A stretch of DNA of 64,000 nt, taken from positions 558,001 to 622,000 of the forward strand of contig OZ025788.1 of NCBI GenBank assembly GCA_964019425.1, in the 5' to 3' direction. Below are positions 35,310-50,100 of the stretch, piece after piece; position 1 is the first letter of the stretch, and every line of letters starts with the position of its first letter. The position numbers and the translations under genes are program-made. The stretch comes from Flectonema sp. DT1601. Taxonomy: Eukaryota > Euglenozoa > Diplonemea > Diplonemida > Diplonemidae. Below the pieces are notes generated by a model. The model searched no databases, was not told where the DNA came from, and saw nothing but the letters and a program-made list of their open reading frames with translations.

Positions 35310-38300
35310 AAGGAATTACAAAAAACAATAAAATAAAATAAAAATTAAAACATTTCATTTTTAAGTAACAATTCGATCGATGATGGACCAACCAGGTTAT
35401 TACTGGCCCCATGAACGACTTATCTGCAGGGATACAAAATCGGTTTTCTTACGTCAGTTGATATAGTCGCCAAGACGATCAACGTGGTCTTTTTTACGAT
35501 CATGTCCATAGAAGCAAAATCCTGAAATGATATTTTTAATGTTTCTTATCTTCCTGAAAAGTCCTCTCTTTCAAAAATTTTAAACAATGCAAATATTAAT
35601 TTCCCCACTCACACACGCAAAACCCACCATTTTTGATACAAAGAAAAGTGACATGGTCAGAAGAGCTTCGAAAAAAAAAAAAAAAAAAAAAAAAAATTCA
35701 GAAAAAAGAAGACGAAAAAAAAAAAAACAATTATAAGAAAAGAACCAGCGCAAAAAAGAGAACGAAAATAATTAGTAAATAGGAGACTTTTCTCCAGGAA
35801 CATGTAGCCATTCGTTATTGGGTATTTTTATCTGCTTCTGTTGATGGTATTCGGCGCCTCACCTACAGGAGGACTGCAATTTACGTGCCTAAAAAATCAT
35901 GTTCGTTTCTATTTTTTTCCCCAAAATTTTCGTTCTCGTTATTTTTCTTTCCTTCTCATTTTTTTTTTTTTTTTTTTTGTGTGTCATCTAGCGTTTTTTT
36001 TTTTTTGAGGCATTACTTTCATTTTATTATTTTTTTTAAAGTAAATAGCCTTTTTTCTTTACATGCTAAGTGAGCGCGTTAATCGTCTCATTAGTAGTAC
36101 CTAGTAGTTTTCCAGACGAACTTTTCGCTGAAGCAATACCTCTTTCTTTATTTTCCTTTTTTCCCCCCACCCTCGGAGAAAAAACACATAAGTATATTGC
36201 CCTTGTATCTTTTGTTTTCTTGTAACCTTTCTATTGTAGTCGTATTGATTGTGTTTTGCAGTAAGGAAAGGTATATTATTACTGATAAATTTTTATGGTT
36301 CGATGGTGTGAAACTCTCTAAAGCTACCCGGCAGCAGAGACTTCTCACCCCGAAAAAAGAAAAAACTACCTGCCTTTGTTATTATCTGTTTTTTTTTTTT
36401 TTTGTTTTTCTTTTGTTTTTCTTTTGTGTTGACATCTAATTCAATGACAAAAAAAAAAAAAAAAAAAAATGAAAGGAAATGATTTTTATGAAAAATTTAC
36501 AAAACAAAAAATATCTGTACCAATTCTTTTTTTTTTTTTTTTGAAACATGTGACTTCAGAATTTTGTGCTGTTTTTTTTTGTTTCTTTTTTTATTAGGAA
36601 GCGATAAATAACTTTATACAGCTTGTGACAGCAGCTTTCAAAAGTTGTTGAAGCAAACTATAGTTAAATAAAAACGGTACCATACTCATAGTGCTTATGA
36701 TAGTTGTTTTTTCAACAGAACGGCGGAAAATAGCTCACCATTTCTCCTCCCCTCACACCCTTGCACTATTTTAACATTGTCAAGCTACTTTCCCTATTTC
36801 CCGTATCAATTTATGTATCTTTTTAGTTTGGTGGTAACAACGGTGTTTTCTATTGTGCATTTAAATACATCTGCAACTGTAAATGGTAATTTGCTTTGCT
36901 TATTTTTCTTTTTTCCGTCAGAAGGTTTCTTTCTTTCTGTGGACTAAAATAAAAACAGATTGTTTTTTTTTAATTTATTTCTTTTTGCTAGAAAACTTCT
37001 AGTGCGCATCGAATACGTGGGAGTCATTGTGATTCCGTACGAATTTTCGATTTTATATGATAGCTATTTTTAAAATTTTTTTTTTTTACCCAATTTTTTT
37101 TAATTCTCCCCTTCCATTTACGTCTCTCCAGTACTAACAAGTAGCGATTATTAGTGATTTAAATAAAGCTGTATGGCGCGCGTGGGTCCCCAGATTGTCA
37201 TAATCTGCAGCACCTCCCCAGTACAATTTTTTTATAAAAAAAAAACTCCCAAAAAACCGACAGATACTTTCATCTATTTCTTTGCTTAGTTAGTTCCCAT
37301 CATTGTCCTGCTTCTTTTTAAAAATTATTATTATTATTATTTTTTTTAATTGTTAGTAACGCTGTTTTATTTATCTAACTGAATGTTAATAACCTGTTGC
37401 ACCGAGTGCTCTGTTCTTTCAATCACACTCACGTCTTCATTTTCGGTAAACGGAAACTAACGTGAACCGGATTGTATGCTAAGCTCAGTTGTGCATGGCC
37501 TATATTTCTTTCTTTTATTTCCACTTATTTTTTTTTTTCTTTAAAACAACATCGTCTTTCCCATTTTTTTTTTAATTATTATTATTTTTTTTTTTTTTTT
37601 TTGGGAAGTCATCGATGAACATATGAGTTGCTAATGCGGTTCAGCTAATACTAAATAGACTTCTGTGTTTTTTTCTTTTTTTTTTTTTTTTTTTTTTCTG
37701 AAATACCTAAAACAGCTTACACTGTTTTTAGAAATATAACGACGGGTGTTTTGTAAGCAAGCTATCGAGATCTTATTTTGATTTTTTTTGTCTTTGCTAA
37801 GGAACTTTGTCAAGGTAATAAGGTTGTCTACTGCGTGCATCCACATCTCTTGTGCCCCATTTTTCTTTCTTTCTTATTCTTGTTCAAAGAAAAAAGGCAA
37901 AAAAAAAGGGCGACGCTGTTAGAGTGTCTTAACAATAAATTCCCCGGATTTGAAATTATTTTCTCTTTGTGATACAATGTTACATTAACTGACTTATATA
38001 GTGAGGGTTGAGCGAAAAAAAAATTTGGCGGCTTCTTTTTTAACCAACAAAAAAAAAGTTTCGTTTTATTTTTTTTCTATTTTTTTCCCAATTTTACTTA
38101 CTAAGCAGTGTTTTTCACTGCTGCTTTTTTTTTCTTCTTCTTTTTAGTTCCTTATTGGGGAAAAAAAAGAATATAAAAAAAAAAAAAAGGGAAACTTGTG
38201 CCCAAAAAGGTTAAAAAAAAAATAATAAAAAAAAAGGGAACAAAAGAAAGCTGACAGTTAAAGTCAGCCCCCCTCAGGCTGCTTCATTAACTTGATTGTA

Positions 38301-38619
38301 CGCAATCAAAAATAAACAGAAACAATTCAATAATCGCATGAAACTTTAATTACAATATATCGCTAATTGCGGATGACTTTGATTTTATCGCTTTATGCGT
38401 GTTCGAATAGCATTCTCAGGTTCTCTCATGAGCACCTTGATTTCGTATACAAAGAAGATTCCCACTTGTATCTGCTGCCTATTTTCAAAAAAAAAAAAAA
38501 AAAAAAGAAATATATCGCTTTCCCTTTACAGAGTAAAATAAAAATTCCTGCATTTTTCTTTTCCATTCGTTCTTTTTTCTTGAGTTTAAAATGGCTTCGA
38601 TTCAAGAGCCATAAAAAAA

Positions 38620-38661
38620 CTGAAATAGTGACCGCGTCTACTGAAGTAGTGACCGCGTCTA
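38620..38661 (+). repeat. Two tandem 21-base units
   Basis: CTGAARTAGTGACCGCGTCTA twice, differing at one base. The unit is three times seven bases, so it keeps any reading frame; an open frame here reads VTASTEVVTAST, but no gene is otherwise supported. Confidence 0.8.
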
Positions 38662-41165
38662 CACGGGTTGGACGGTTTCGAAAGGCAAACGTATAATTTA
38701 GGAGCTCATAACAAAGAAGAGTATAAGTGATGTGGATAGATTCTATGTTATCCAAGTCTAATAAATAAATACGTTTCAGCCAATAACGCTTTGCTAACGT
38801 TTTCCTGTTTTTTCTTTTTATATTTCTTCACTCGCAAGTGTGAAAAAAATCAAAAGAAATTACTGTAGGGAAGGCAGCTTGGGAAGGCAGTTTACTGAAC
38901 TTTCCGTTTTATTGATTTCTTTCAGTTCTCTATAAAGTATGGCTTGTTTGGAATATCTGTTGGTAAGGCTACAATTTCATGTTCCAAAATAAAAACAATG
39001 AGAACAAAGAAACAGAACCCCCATTCAGTACTAAATACTTCAGATACATTAGTTACTGCTGACGTTCCGCTCTTATATCTCGCCCTGTTTCTGATAAAAA
39101 GAACGATGTCATGTTGCCCGAGTGCATTCCGGCCAACGTATGTTCTGTTCTTTTCTTCTTTGAAGGGAAGTTGAGAGCAGTAGCATTTTCTGCTTGCTTT
39201 TTTTTTTCTCTAATTCTTTTCGTTGTTTTCCGGGTAAACATCCGTTGTAGTGTCCTGTTGGTCGATGTTTGAGATACCTCTTCCGTCGTATCGTAGAATT
39301 CGAGCACATGAATCTACAGGTGAGAGGCGCCAAGCTGATAAAGTCTCCTTGCCTGTTTAGTTAATCGGTGTTCGCTTGCAAACTTAAGTTTGCATTGTCT
39401 ATGTGCCTCTAGGGATCAGGTAGGTTTATGTTGTACCGGTTATAGTATAATATACTATATTGTCTCTTTGTGGGTTGCTGTGCCCTTCTTCCTGACCCTT
39501 TTCCCATGCCCCCCAATTTTCTTTTTGTTTTTTTTGTCCAAAAAAAAAAAAAAACTTAATTTAAGATAAACTTTTTTACATTGCAAATTATTACTTTCCA
39601 TGTAACAAGCTTCCTACTGAGGCCATCACGTTGGTCCCTGCAGCTTGCCTTCCTCTGGGTAGTTTTCAAAACATTTTTCTTAATTTTAAATTAATTCTCA
39701 AAAAATAACCGTGTTGTACTTGTCTGTCTCTCCCCCTCAATAAACATTATATGTGTGTTTCAGGCTGCGATAAAATTAGCCTGAATAGGCGGATATTTTC
39801 TCTTCTCGTTGACTGAGGCACCATGTTGATACGTTCATCCCGCATGTTGTCCGCATGCTGTCGTAGTATTTTTCGTTTGTGATTATCATGTCCCCTAATC
39901 TGTCAACTGGGAGTACCCAAAAACAGTTGCACTTATTGTCGACACGGCATTCGAGTTGTGTGCTCTTTTTTTTTCTTTTTCTAAAATTCTTTTAAGGGAA
40001 TCATTATTTTGAATTGTGTTTCGGAACCTTTTTTTTGTTTTCTCTTTCTTTACGTTGTTACCACCGTTTTTTTTTTTCCCTCAAAAAAGTAATAATAGTC
40101 TTAGGCTTATTTTGTAGACTTGTAAAATCTCACCATATTCGAAATCCTTATTCATCGAAGTGGTGTAGAAGTTTGCGTGCAGGTTGCTTTGTTTTGAGGG
40201 GGGGGAGTGAAAAAACAAAGGAAACAAAAAAAAACAAAACAAAAACAATCATATTTTTTTTTTTGGATTGTTGCTTTTCATTTGTTGTGTTGGCTTTATC
40301 TCGTTTTATTAAAAATTCATAATAAGTTATATACACCATGGTGCCTACTGGTTAATTAAAAAAAAAAAAAAAAAAAAGAAGGAAGTAAGAATACAAAAGA
40401 CGGTAAATAAAAACACTCAACTGAAGGATAACCTTCCTGTCATTACTTTGCAAGTATTAGTTTCGTTCAGTTTCATACGAGCAAAAAATTATAATGAACA
40501 AGGGTTAATAATACTCTCTTTTCATTCATTCTTACTCTTTCCAAGAAGCACCGATCCCCACTTTGTTTTCCATTTGACCCTTTCATTTATTCTTAGCACC
40601 TAACATGGGCTCTTGTCACGTCAAAAAAGAACATTCGAACCCCTTTTTGGCCTGTAGTGAAATCCGGTTACGGTCTGCGCGCGACTCTTTTTGGTTCTTT
40701 TTCTGAACACACTAGGTAGCTGAATTCCAATTTTATTCCCATCTTCCACCTCCCCGTAAGTTTCGCGAGTTTCTTGTGCAACAGCTTCAAAGATTGCTGA
40801 CACGTTAAACTTCTCCATCTTGCTACTGGATGTGATTAGTCTTACGCACAAGTGTCGTTTACACAATCCCTTTGTTGTGTATATATTTTTTTAAAAAAAT
40901 ATTCTCTTTTCTTTACAATCCATTTTCTTTCCCTCCCTCTCTTTGTCGACATGGGAGTTGATATCCGGAGTTTGCATTCTTTGGTTCACTTCCTGTCGGA
41001 TTTTTTTTCCATAAAAAAAAGAAAGACACAAAAAAAAAAAAAAACAAAAAAAAAAAAAAAAAATAAGAAAATTCTCTTTCTGAGACAAAAAAAAAAAGCA
41101 ATCTTGAAACACACTAAATAAAACATAAATCCTAATTACGTTAGAACAGATTCATTACAGAAAAA

Positions 41166-41174
41166 ATGCCATAA
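41166..41174 (+). promoter_or_regulatory. Two-codon upstream ORF (ATG CCA TAA)
   Basis: Lies between the nearest acceptor-like ATTACAG (ends 41160) and the dynein ATG at 41195. If the mRNA leader begins near 41161, ribosomes would meet this minimal uORF first. Leader start is inferred. Confidence 0.3.
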
Positions 41175-41194
41175 AAACTTCAACTAAAACGATA

Positions 41195-44100
41195 ATGTTG
41201 TTCGAAGACGCAGATGTTAACTGGATAATATCAAAAGCAAACAAGCTACTCGGTGAGAGGAAAATTACCAACACTGACATCATCAAAGAATGGATTGGTA
41301 GTGCTGAGTATGAAAAATCAACTTTAATACTCATAACAAAAGGTAACAGTGAAATAGAACCTATTCTTAAAATAAAAGAAGACCTCAAAGGAGAACGTGG
41401 TGTCTATTTTATCAGACAGAAGAATCAAAACAACGGACTAAAGCCAACAGACATGACATCAATATCATCAACTGACCTACTGGCATCACAGTTAAAAGAT
41501 CAAGTTAGCTTTGGAGAATTAATTCATGGAAGAAAAGAGACTCTGAGGATGTTATTTAAGCTCTCATCAGTTGCTATTTGTAACGCATCAAGTACTGGTC
41601 AAGAAAGAGAGAAGGCTCACATGCATCAAGCAGCTGCATTAGCTTCTATTGATTCTGCTTCTTACCCTCTGCAACTACCCATTGATAGTGATCCTATCTC
41701 TTTAGAAGCTACAGCATTACAATGGATTGCGACTATGAGAAAATATTTATCACATCGATCACAGTCATTGTTTGATGTTTCTCATTTAGATTTAGAGTTT
41801 GTGTTAATTCAAACAGAAATAACGCATTGGAAATCAGAAGTAACTTCTATTGAACTACTACTGGTACAATATACAACTGATAAAGTACAATCAATTCTAC
41901 AAAACCTCTATTCTACTCACAGACTTATCGTTGAGTCACTCGATTCCTTAGTCAGAAAACTAAAAGAACTTATGGGAGAATACAAGACGTGGATCTCACA
42001 TTTGCATCCAATTGCAGTTATTCAGAGTCAGTTAGTGAGGTTAGGTTTAGATCAGTCTCAGGCTGTTAATGCGAAGAATTTTAGAAAAATTATTATATTT
42101 ATTCATTTTTCAACTCGGGAAATACCAACATACGCTACCAAGTCAAGAATGATTTCACTAATAAAGAGACTTGGCAGTACAATCTCTGACTTAGTCATTG
42201 AAGAGTTGCAACAGTCTTCTGATGAACTATTTTCTCTGAAGCTGCAACAATTAACATTAACTTTATGTGATTATAAGGACGCATTTATGGAAGAGAGAGT
42301 CGTTCAGTTGGATGGAGAAAGTAGTCCTTGGCAATTAATTTGCGCTGCTGCCCCATTTGGGATCCTAGACGTAGTTATAGAACGGCTATCTGATATAACA
42401 GAGATGAGAGATACCAGAGAATCATTTATAAGAAACTGTCCAGATCACGTTCCAGGACTAGATCCTCAACATAGCAGTGCACTTCGTCTACTGAAACTAG
42501 AAATTCAAAACGCAACTTCAGACACACGTAAACTGTTGGATGCGACGACAGAAGTTTTCTCTGATAGCTTCAACGCATACAGAGTAACAACAACAAGAAT
42601 CGGTCAATCTCTTTTCACAATTATTTCTGAGGCACTTGATAGCAATTTGTATTTCCCACAAGCTTTACGAATTATTAAAAAGTTTTCGTTATTTCGTACC
42701 TGCAGCTACTTCAGAGCTTATTGGAGGAAACTGACAGCCAGAGTCCAGGCAATGCACGTTTCTGAATTACAAGCTGTGAGAGATGAATTGAGAAATATGA
42801 CAACAAAAGGCAATCTAACAGCATCGATGGATATCCCTCTGAGGATTGCGTACTACGCAGGTCTTAGTAAGAGAGTAGTAGTATCGATGTCTGATGATGT
42901 TAAAGAGTTAGAGTTGATTGATGACTCACAGACATCTGAATCTATATCACTCAGAAATGGTATTCAATCTATTCTTTCAAAAGAGTTACTCAGATGGTCA
43001 ACCTACGCTGAGGGAATACTAACATCATCAAGTGGAAGGTTACTTAAGGAAGTTAATTCATTCTTTACTGTCGCGCTTAATCCTGAAATTCCATTACTTC
43101 TATCGCAGGCAAAACGACTTCGGACTTTACCAAATGTTGGACAGACGATTTCACTTCCTCCTAAGACACAAGACTTGCTACAAGATTGGGATGACTTGCG
43201 GATTCGTTTTATCAGACTGGAACAGATGATAGCCAGATATAATGAAGTAGTCAGTAATTGTAATACCTTTCACAACAAGTTACTATCCAGTGAATTGAAA
43301 GACGTCAAGGACACACTCGGAGGTTATCGCGGACTTCCTTGGAGTGGTGGCAAAGAAGTCGATTACTTTATGATAAATTGCGAACGTGCGATCAATAGAC
43401 TCTCAAAGGCACTTTCAATATTACAACGTCCGACTAAAAAGATAAAATATGAGTTAGATCAGTTCTCAAAAGACGATAACATATTTCCTTTAAATCCAAA
43501 ACTAGGAAGTCAAACATTAAAAGCATCAACTGAATGGCAACAATTCTACAACAAAATCAGACTTGAACGAAAGCAATGTCTAAAAACTGCTACTCAGAAT
43601 CTCCTGTATAGTACCTTAACAGATTTTAACACCCATCGATCAAATCTAGAATTGGTCGACTCTCTCAACGATGACTGGTTAGCATATTCAGAATATGTAA
43701 AACAAGTAATATTCAACACTATAAAATCAACAATAAAATCTACACTCGAATCATTTAATCGACAACTAGACAGATCATGGCTAAGCAATAATGGAGGGAT
43801 TCCATTGATCTCTTGCAGCTTAGTATTTACTGCAGGAGAGCTGTATGAAATCCAACCCTCAATAAGCACATTGAGGACAATGATTAATCAGGTAGCTCAA
43901 GATGTTCTTTCCTTTGCGGGTGTTGTCACAGTTGCAGAAACTGAAAGTTTGGAGTCAGATGTTGAGATTCAATCGCTGTTGGAAGCGATAAAAAAAAACA
44001 TCGAACTCGGATTTGAAGAAGCTATTGCATGTAAAGAATCACTATCACCTTACTTAGCATCTTGGGGAAATAAGCAACCCGCTAATGTCAAAACTGTTTT

Positions 44101-47100
44101 AAGTAAGATTCCGACATCTTCAGAACTTCATAAGCATAATGTTGAATTAGGAGAGATATTATTTAATTGTGAAGATGCTGGTAATTCATTAAGAAACGTA
44201 CCACCAACAGTAGCAGCTGGTGGTTGGCTACTAGTTGACATCCGTCCTGTGAGAGGAACACTTGCTGCTAATGCTGGGATCATATACAGACAAGTAACTG
44301 AATTTATTCATAAAGGAGTTTCTGATACTTTATCTCTTCTCGAAGTCTTTTCTGAACAGACGCTTCAAATTCTCTCACCTGACATGTGTGGAGAAGCTCT
44401 ATCTGATAACGTTTGTATTATTCTAGAAAGAATCAGAGAAGTTAGAGATTGGGATGGTAACTTATCAAAAAGAATGGAACCACTTCTACCTGCTATTGGT
44501 TTACTCCGGCAGTTTAGAGCTCTTCCATTAGAAACTATTAATTTATTAGAAGGGAGACTACAGACTTTACCAAATCAATGGAGAAATGTAATCAGAAGAG
44601 TTGACACAGTTCGAACTCAAGTTGCTGTAGTTCAAGAACGTGAAATTCAAATTTGGTTGGAGGAACTTGAAGTGTTCACAACAGCGTTATCAACTTTTAT
44701 AATAAAATCAAAAGAAACACTTCCAATCTCGATAACATCGTATCACAGTTTACCATATGACCGATTAAGTTCAGCTTTATTAGACATAACAGCTTTCTTA
44801 ACTGAAGAATCAAACATCCTACAGAGAGGTAAACAACTCGAATCAATCCACGCTCCAAATAGAAAACTTCAACAATATTTAGAAGTCGTAAAGTTACTCA
44901 AAGCTGAATGGGATTATTGTTACTACGTACTAACTGTTTTAGATGAATGGAGAAGTACAGCAATATGTCATTTAGATGAAAAGGCGTTTGGATTACAAAC
45001 AAACATTGAGACACTCAAAAGTGAATTAGTAGCTCTCAGAGAATCTGGAATATCAACACTTTGTAATGATGTGAATAGCATTCTAACAACGTGGTCATTA
45101 TCTCTTCCAACTGTTAAGTTATTAAGAGCAGCACCACTTCGTAATAGACATTGGGGAGAGATACTAATTACTAACTGTGGTGGTGATTACATGATTGGTA
45201 CTATAATTGATGCTTCTCTCACAACAGAAATTGAGTACAATCGAGTTAAGGATATCTGTAACAGCGCAACTGCTGAACAATCAGTCGAAACAAAAGTATT
45301 TGAAATCAGAAACAGATGGACATCACAACGACTACCAATGAAATGGTGTGGTGGATGTGTCAGCAGTTGGATACTAGACGGCAGGAAGATCGACAGACTG
45401 CTTCAGCTTGCGTCAGATGATATTTTATCATTACAGCAATTAGCAACTCTAAAGGCTACTGTTCATCATTTGAAATATGTAAAGATTTGGTTAAAATATT
45501 CTCAATCAATAACTGACGTTCTAAACCTTGCGATTGATAGTCAACAGCGTTGGCTTACCGTCATTTCAGTATTGGGATGTGAATCTTACCTACCAGCCTA
45601 TCAACAGTTGAGGTCTACTTATGTTAATAAAATGGCTCTTCTTCATGGCCTTACTCCCCACCCTGACAATAAGCAAATTGAAACACGTGGGAAGCCAGCT
45701 CATCTTTGGGAGTGGTGTTGTCCACCAGAAGAAACTTCACGATTTTTTACATACACTCTACAGACGTGTCTTTCTGCTCTTGAAGACAAGGTCACATTAG
45801 TTCTTGAGGCCAGTAGGAGAAGTTTCCCGAGATTGAATACGTTGTCAACAAATGACTTGGCTCGATTACTTAAAGAAGGTGATTGCCCGAGTAAGACTCT
45901 GCAGTCATTCTGGCAAGTTGCACCAGGCTGTGCTAAAGTAATAATCGAACCAACAACTAAGATTCCAGTCTCATGCCACACCATCGTGACTTCCGTAGCC
46001 GGAATCGATGGCACGGATAAATTAAACCTCCGCAAACCATTCGAGTGCAAAGGTCCATTAGCTCAATACTTCGCAGGTCTGTTAAATGAAATTCAAAAGG
46101 CGGTGAGTGAAGCAACAGAGGAAGCCTTTAACATTGCTGCACAGCTTCCTAAAACAGAATGGGTATCTGGGAGATGTACTCAAGTTGTGTTAACCACTTC
46201 AAGGCTTTGCTTTACTGCTGAAGTAGAAACTGCTTTTGATCAAATTGAAGATGGAAATGCTTCTGCTCACGTTTCTTTACTAAAATCACACAACCAATCT
46301 ATTTCTGTGTTGTGTGGAAGACTAAAGGGTACAAAGATACTTGCTATTACTGCAGCTTTTTCTGGTCGTTCACAAGCACCACTTCCTGCGAGTGATAAAA
46401 GAAGAATCTCAGCCCTTCTTGTGACTGACCTACACCACAGAGATTTATTATCTAGAATTGTAAGTACTGGCTCAACGAGAGCCACAGACTTAGTGTGGGC
46501 ATCATCATTGCGGTTTAAGTGGGATGAGCAAGGGAAGAAACCAACATGCTACTGTCAGTTTCAACATGCGATTCCAATGGGAAATGAATTCGTTCCACTT
46601 CCTCAACAAATGATGACAATTCAAACACCTCAAACAGACAGATGTATTAGTATGATTATGTTAGCATATCAAACTCATCATTGTGCAGTTCTGTGTGGTG
46701 AAACAGCTTCTGGTAAGACACAAGTAGTAAAAGATCTAACAGCTGTCTTAAATCAACATCTCATAGTAGTGGTTTCGTCAGAGGCAACATCGCTGTCGTA
46801 TATTGTGAGAAATTTCAGTGCAGCGTTTAAGATTGATGCGTGGCTGTTGATTGTTAGATGTGAACAACTATCTCCAATAATGTTGAGCTCTCTTGGTCAT
46901 CAGGTAGTAGAATCACTTCAGGTTAGGAGAGAAGGAGGAACGTTATGTACGGTGTTGGCGACGATGGGAAAACGAGAAGGCGTTCGATTCCCGGAATCTC
47001 TTCGAAGAAGTATGCGACTCGTTAGTTTAGTACTTCCAGACTTACAAGTCATCGCAGAGGTAACTTTAACATCTTTTGGTATGAAGAGCGCTGCATCACT

Positions 47101-50100
47101 CGCAGCTAAGATTGGATCAATATACCACCATGGTAAATCTATACTTCCAAATCACTCATGGAGTCTTCCTTCACTCAGAGCTTTAATGTTAGCTGTTGAT
47201 GCTCGCAGGCACTTAACTAGTGAAGTTGATGCTGTACTTGGTGCTATTTACGCTGTTCATGTTTATACAATGGTTAGACCTGATACGTATGTTGCTATTC
47301 AACTTATATCTGCTGCATTCCCGGGTGAAGCTGGTGAACCATCTCCCAGTACAGCTATTGTGAAAACTACCTTAGCAGAACATAATTACTCTATTGGAGA
47401 AGGTGGTGCATTCGCTGGAGCATGTGCACGTCTTGCGACATCTCTGACATTAAGGAAGGCTAATTGTATTATTGGACCACCAGGTTGTGGGAAGTCAGTT
47501 TGTTGGAAGATTGCTGCGAAGACTCTTCAAATGGACGTCAAGGTTTTATTCCCAAATGCGATGGGAGTTGAAATGCTAGAAGAGACAATGAGATCAATCA
47601 CAAGTAGTCATAATCCTCCGGGGATTCTCGTATTAGACTGCCAGCCTGGTCCGTGGCTTGATGAATTGTCTCACACTATTCATGAGGGGGCTCTTCATGA
47701 TTCTGGTTTACTTCAGGATACAAAAACTATTATTGAGGCATCGACATTGTCTCAAATTACTCCAGGTATGTGATGCGATGTGATGTGATGTGAACTGTTT
47801 TATAGTGATAATCATAAATAATAAAAAAACAACAACAGGAATCTTATCAAGAGTTGGTATCGTTGTTGTTGAGGATCAAGACGTCAGTTGGTTAGGAAGA
47901 AAAGACAGATGGGTATTAGATCTTCCTGCTCACTTTGGAAGTGCAATCGACTTCTTGTGTGACGCTCACTTATCATCAGCTTTTGAGTGGAGACGAAAAA
48001 GTATTTCAAACAACAACGAAATGATGACTCAACAGACTTTACAGCGTACTGTTGAAAGTCTTATTTTATGTACCAAACCTGATGCCACAGCTGCAGAGAT
48101 CGAATTGTTATTTGCGGCATCCTGTTTGTGGTCACTCGGTAGTAGTATTTCAGTTCAGAGTGAGTTATTACAATTCCTAGTTTGGTTTAAAAGAGACTTT
48201 GCATTGTCTTCGTGTCTACCTGACTGCGATTCGTCTCCGTTCGAATCATTTTCTCAAATTATCTCTTCACACTTCAGTTCGAATGCCAGCACTGCATTTG
48301 ATCCATTTTCTCAATCTGATTTACTCTATCGTGATCTGCTTCACATACCAGAGCAACAGTCTTTATTGTCATATGCATCACTACTTCAGTTAAATAGACA
48401 TTGTAGTATTCTTATATCTTCTTCATCATCTATTCAGGACTGGCACACTACCGGTTCTGGTAAGACTTCTGTCTTGCAAAGTCTTTCTCTATCTCGTACT
48501 GGTGTCAGGTTTATATCAGGTATGTATCCTTTGTTTTACAGCTGGTAATCAGGAAGTGAGATTGTATTAAATAAAACTACAACAGGATGTGCGAAGACCA
48601 CTCCTTCTGATTGGAAAGAAGTAAAAGACTCAAAAGATAAAGATGATGACATCAGCAGCAGTACTATTATTTTTATTGATGATCTTCATGTGACAGAACC
48701 AAATGTGTTGGAGTCTATTAGAGAAGAGCTTAACTCATCGACGGGTGGCAGGCAGTTTATATGCACCGCAGCTACTTCAGTTATAAGCCCAAGACTGTTA
48801 CGTCATATGTCTCACTTGTATCTTGAAGCTAACGAATCACTATGGAATGGCTTAGCTGTTGATTTGTCAGTTTACTTTCATACACCGTTCGTGGCAACTT
48901 TTAAACACGATGTTAGGCAGGCTGCTTCATTAGCACCTCAATGTTTAGTAGAGTACTTAGTTTGTGTACAAGATTTGTTTAAAGTTGTAATAAAGACTTC
49001 GATTAGTAATTTAATTATTAAAATTATCGGACGTATAAAACTTGCGTCAAGTCCTTCTGCTTTAGTCTCAAGTTTTGATTTTGTTTCTTTGTTTCGATAT
49101 GAAGTGAGGAGGGTGGTAATTGATTCAATGCTGAGGAATGTTGACGCTGCTCATGAGCTACTCGATCAGTTTATTGTTTCGACTTTTGAATTTCTACCCG
49201 ATGAGCATGAAAACCCTGATAATATATCTGATGATCGTAATGAAATTAATTGGGTTGCTGCTGTTGGTGGCAAATGGATGCCAAAACAACCAAAATGGAT
49301 ATACCAATCATCTGAGGAATTAGTTTCTCTCGTTGAAACAGCAACTTCTAACTTTGAAACGAGTGACTCACCAGAATTGAAATATTGCATAGTGAAGTTC
49401 TCAGCTATTCACATCGTCAGAATGGCTTCCATTCTCGATTATTGTAAGTCATCAACAGTTGTTATTGGTGAACGTTGTATTGGAAAATGTCGTCTGATTC
49501 AACTTGCTGCTCGGATGTTAGAACTCGACCCAATCGTTTATGATTCTCGTGTTAGTTTTTCTGATTTAGAATCTTACAATAAACCTTGTTTTATAATAAA
49601 GGGAAACAGAGTTCTGAGAGACGGAAAACTACTTTCAGTATTAAATGCTTACTATGGAAGTCGTCACCTAACTAAAACAGAATCAAATAAAAAGAGTTCG
49701 AATCTTCAACATTCTCGAACGATTACTCCGGTGTCACCGATAGTGGGGATGGGGATGGGGATGAGTTTTATGAACTTTACTTCAGTTATAACTCCTCCGA
49801 CATTTGGTATTACCGACAAATCAATTGATATTAAAGTTGTGTTGTGTTGTTCTTTTAATGACACTCCGGTATCACAATGGGCAAGAACGTTTCCATCACT
49901 CTTTCAAGAATGTCAACAATATGTCATTCCTAATATATCACAAGATACTCGTTTTGATATCGGAAAATCAATTCTTGGATCTCGACCTGATCTGTTCTCT
50001 GAAGAAGACGTTATTAATTCACTCGTTTCATTTTGTGTTTCAGTTCATATGTCAGCCAAGTCAATCCATCCAAACTGTTTCACTCAATCAACATACCTGG

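Larger units (their letters stand above)
35310..41194. other. 5.9-kb homopolymer-rich desert
   Basis: T and A runs throughout, an ATT repeat near 37323 and a 21-base tandem duplication at 38620. No protein gene supported. On the minus strand a short coding-like stretch (CFYGHDRKKDHVDRL) follows a TTTCAG near 35525 but has no visible partner exons. Confidence 0.55.

Noticed and set aside
39053-39333. Minus-strand 84- and 74-codon open frames with mixed composition
   Set aside because: Two overlapping frames in one stretch, neither with a known motif; more likely chance.
40621-40700. Minus-strand GGGGTTCGAATG followed by T6, like a tRNA B box with terminator
   Set aside because: The T-arm does not pair and no A box or acceptor stem is present.
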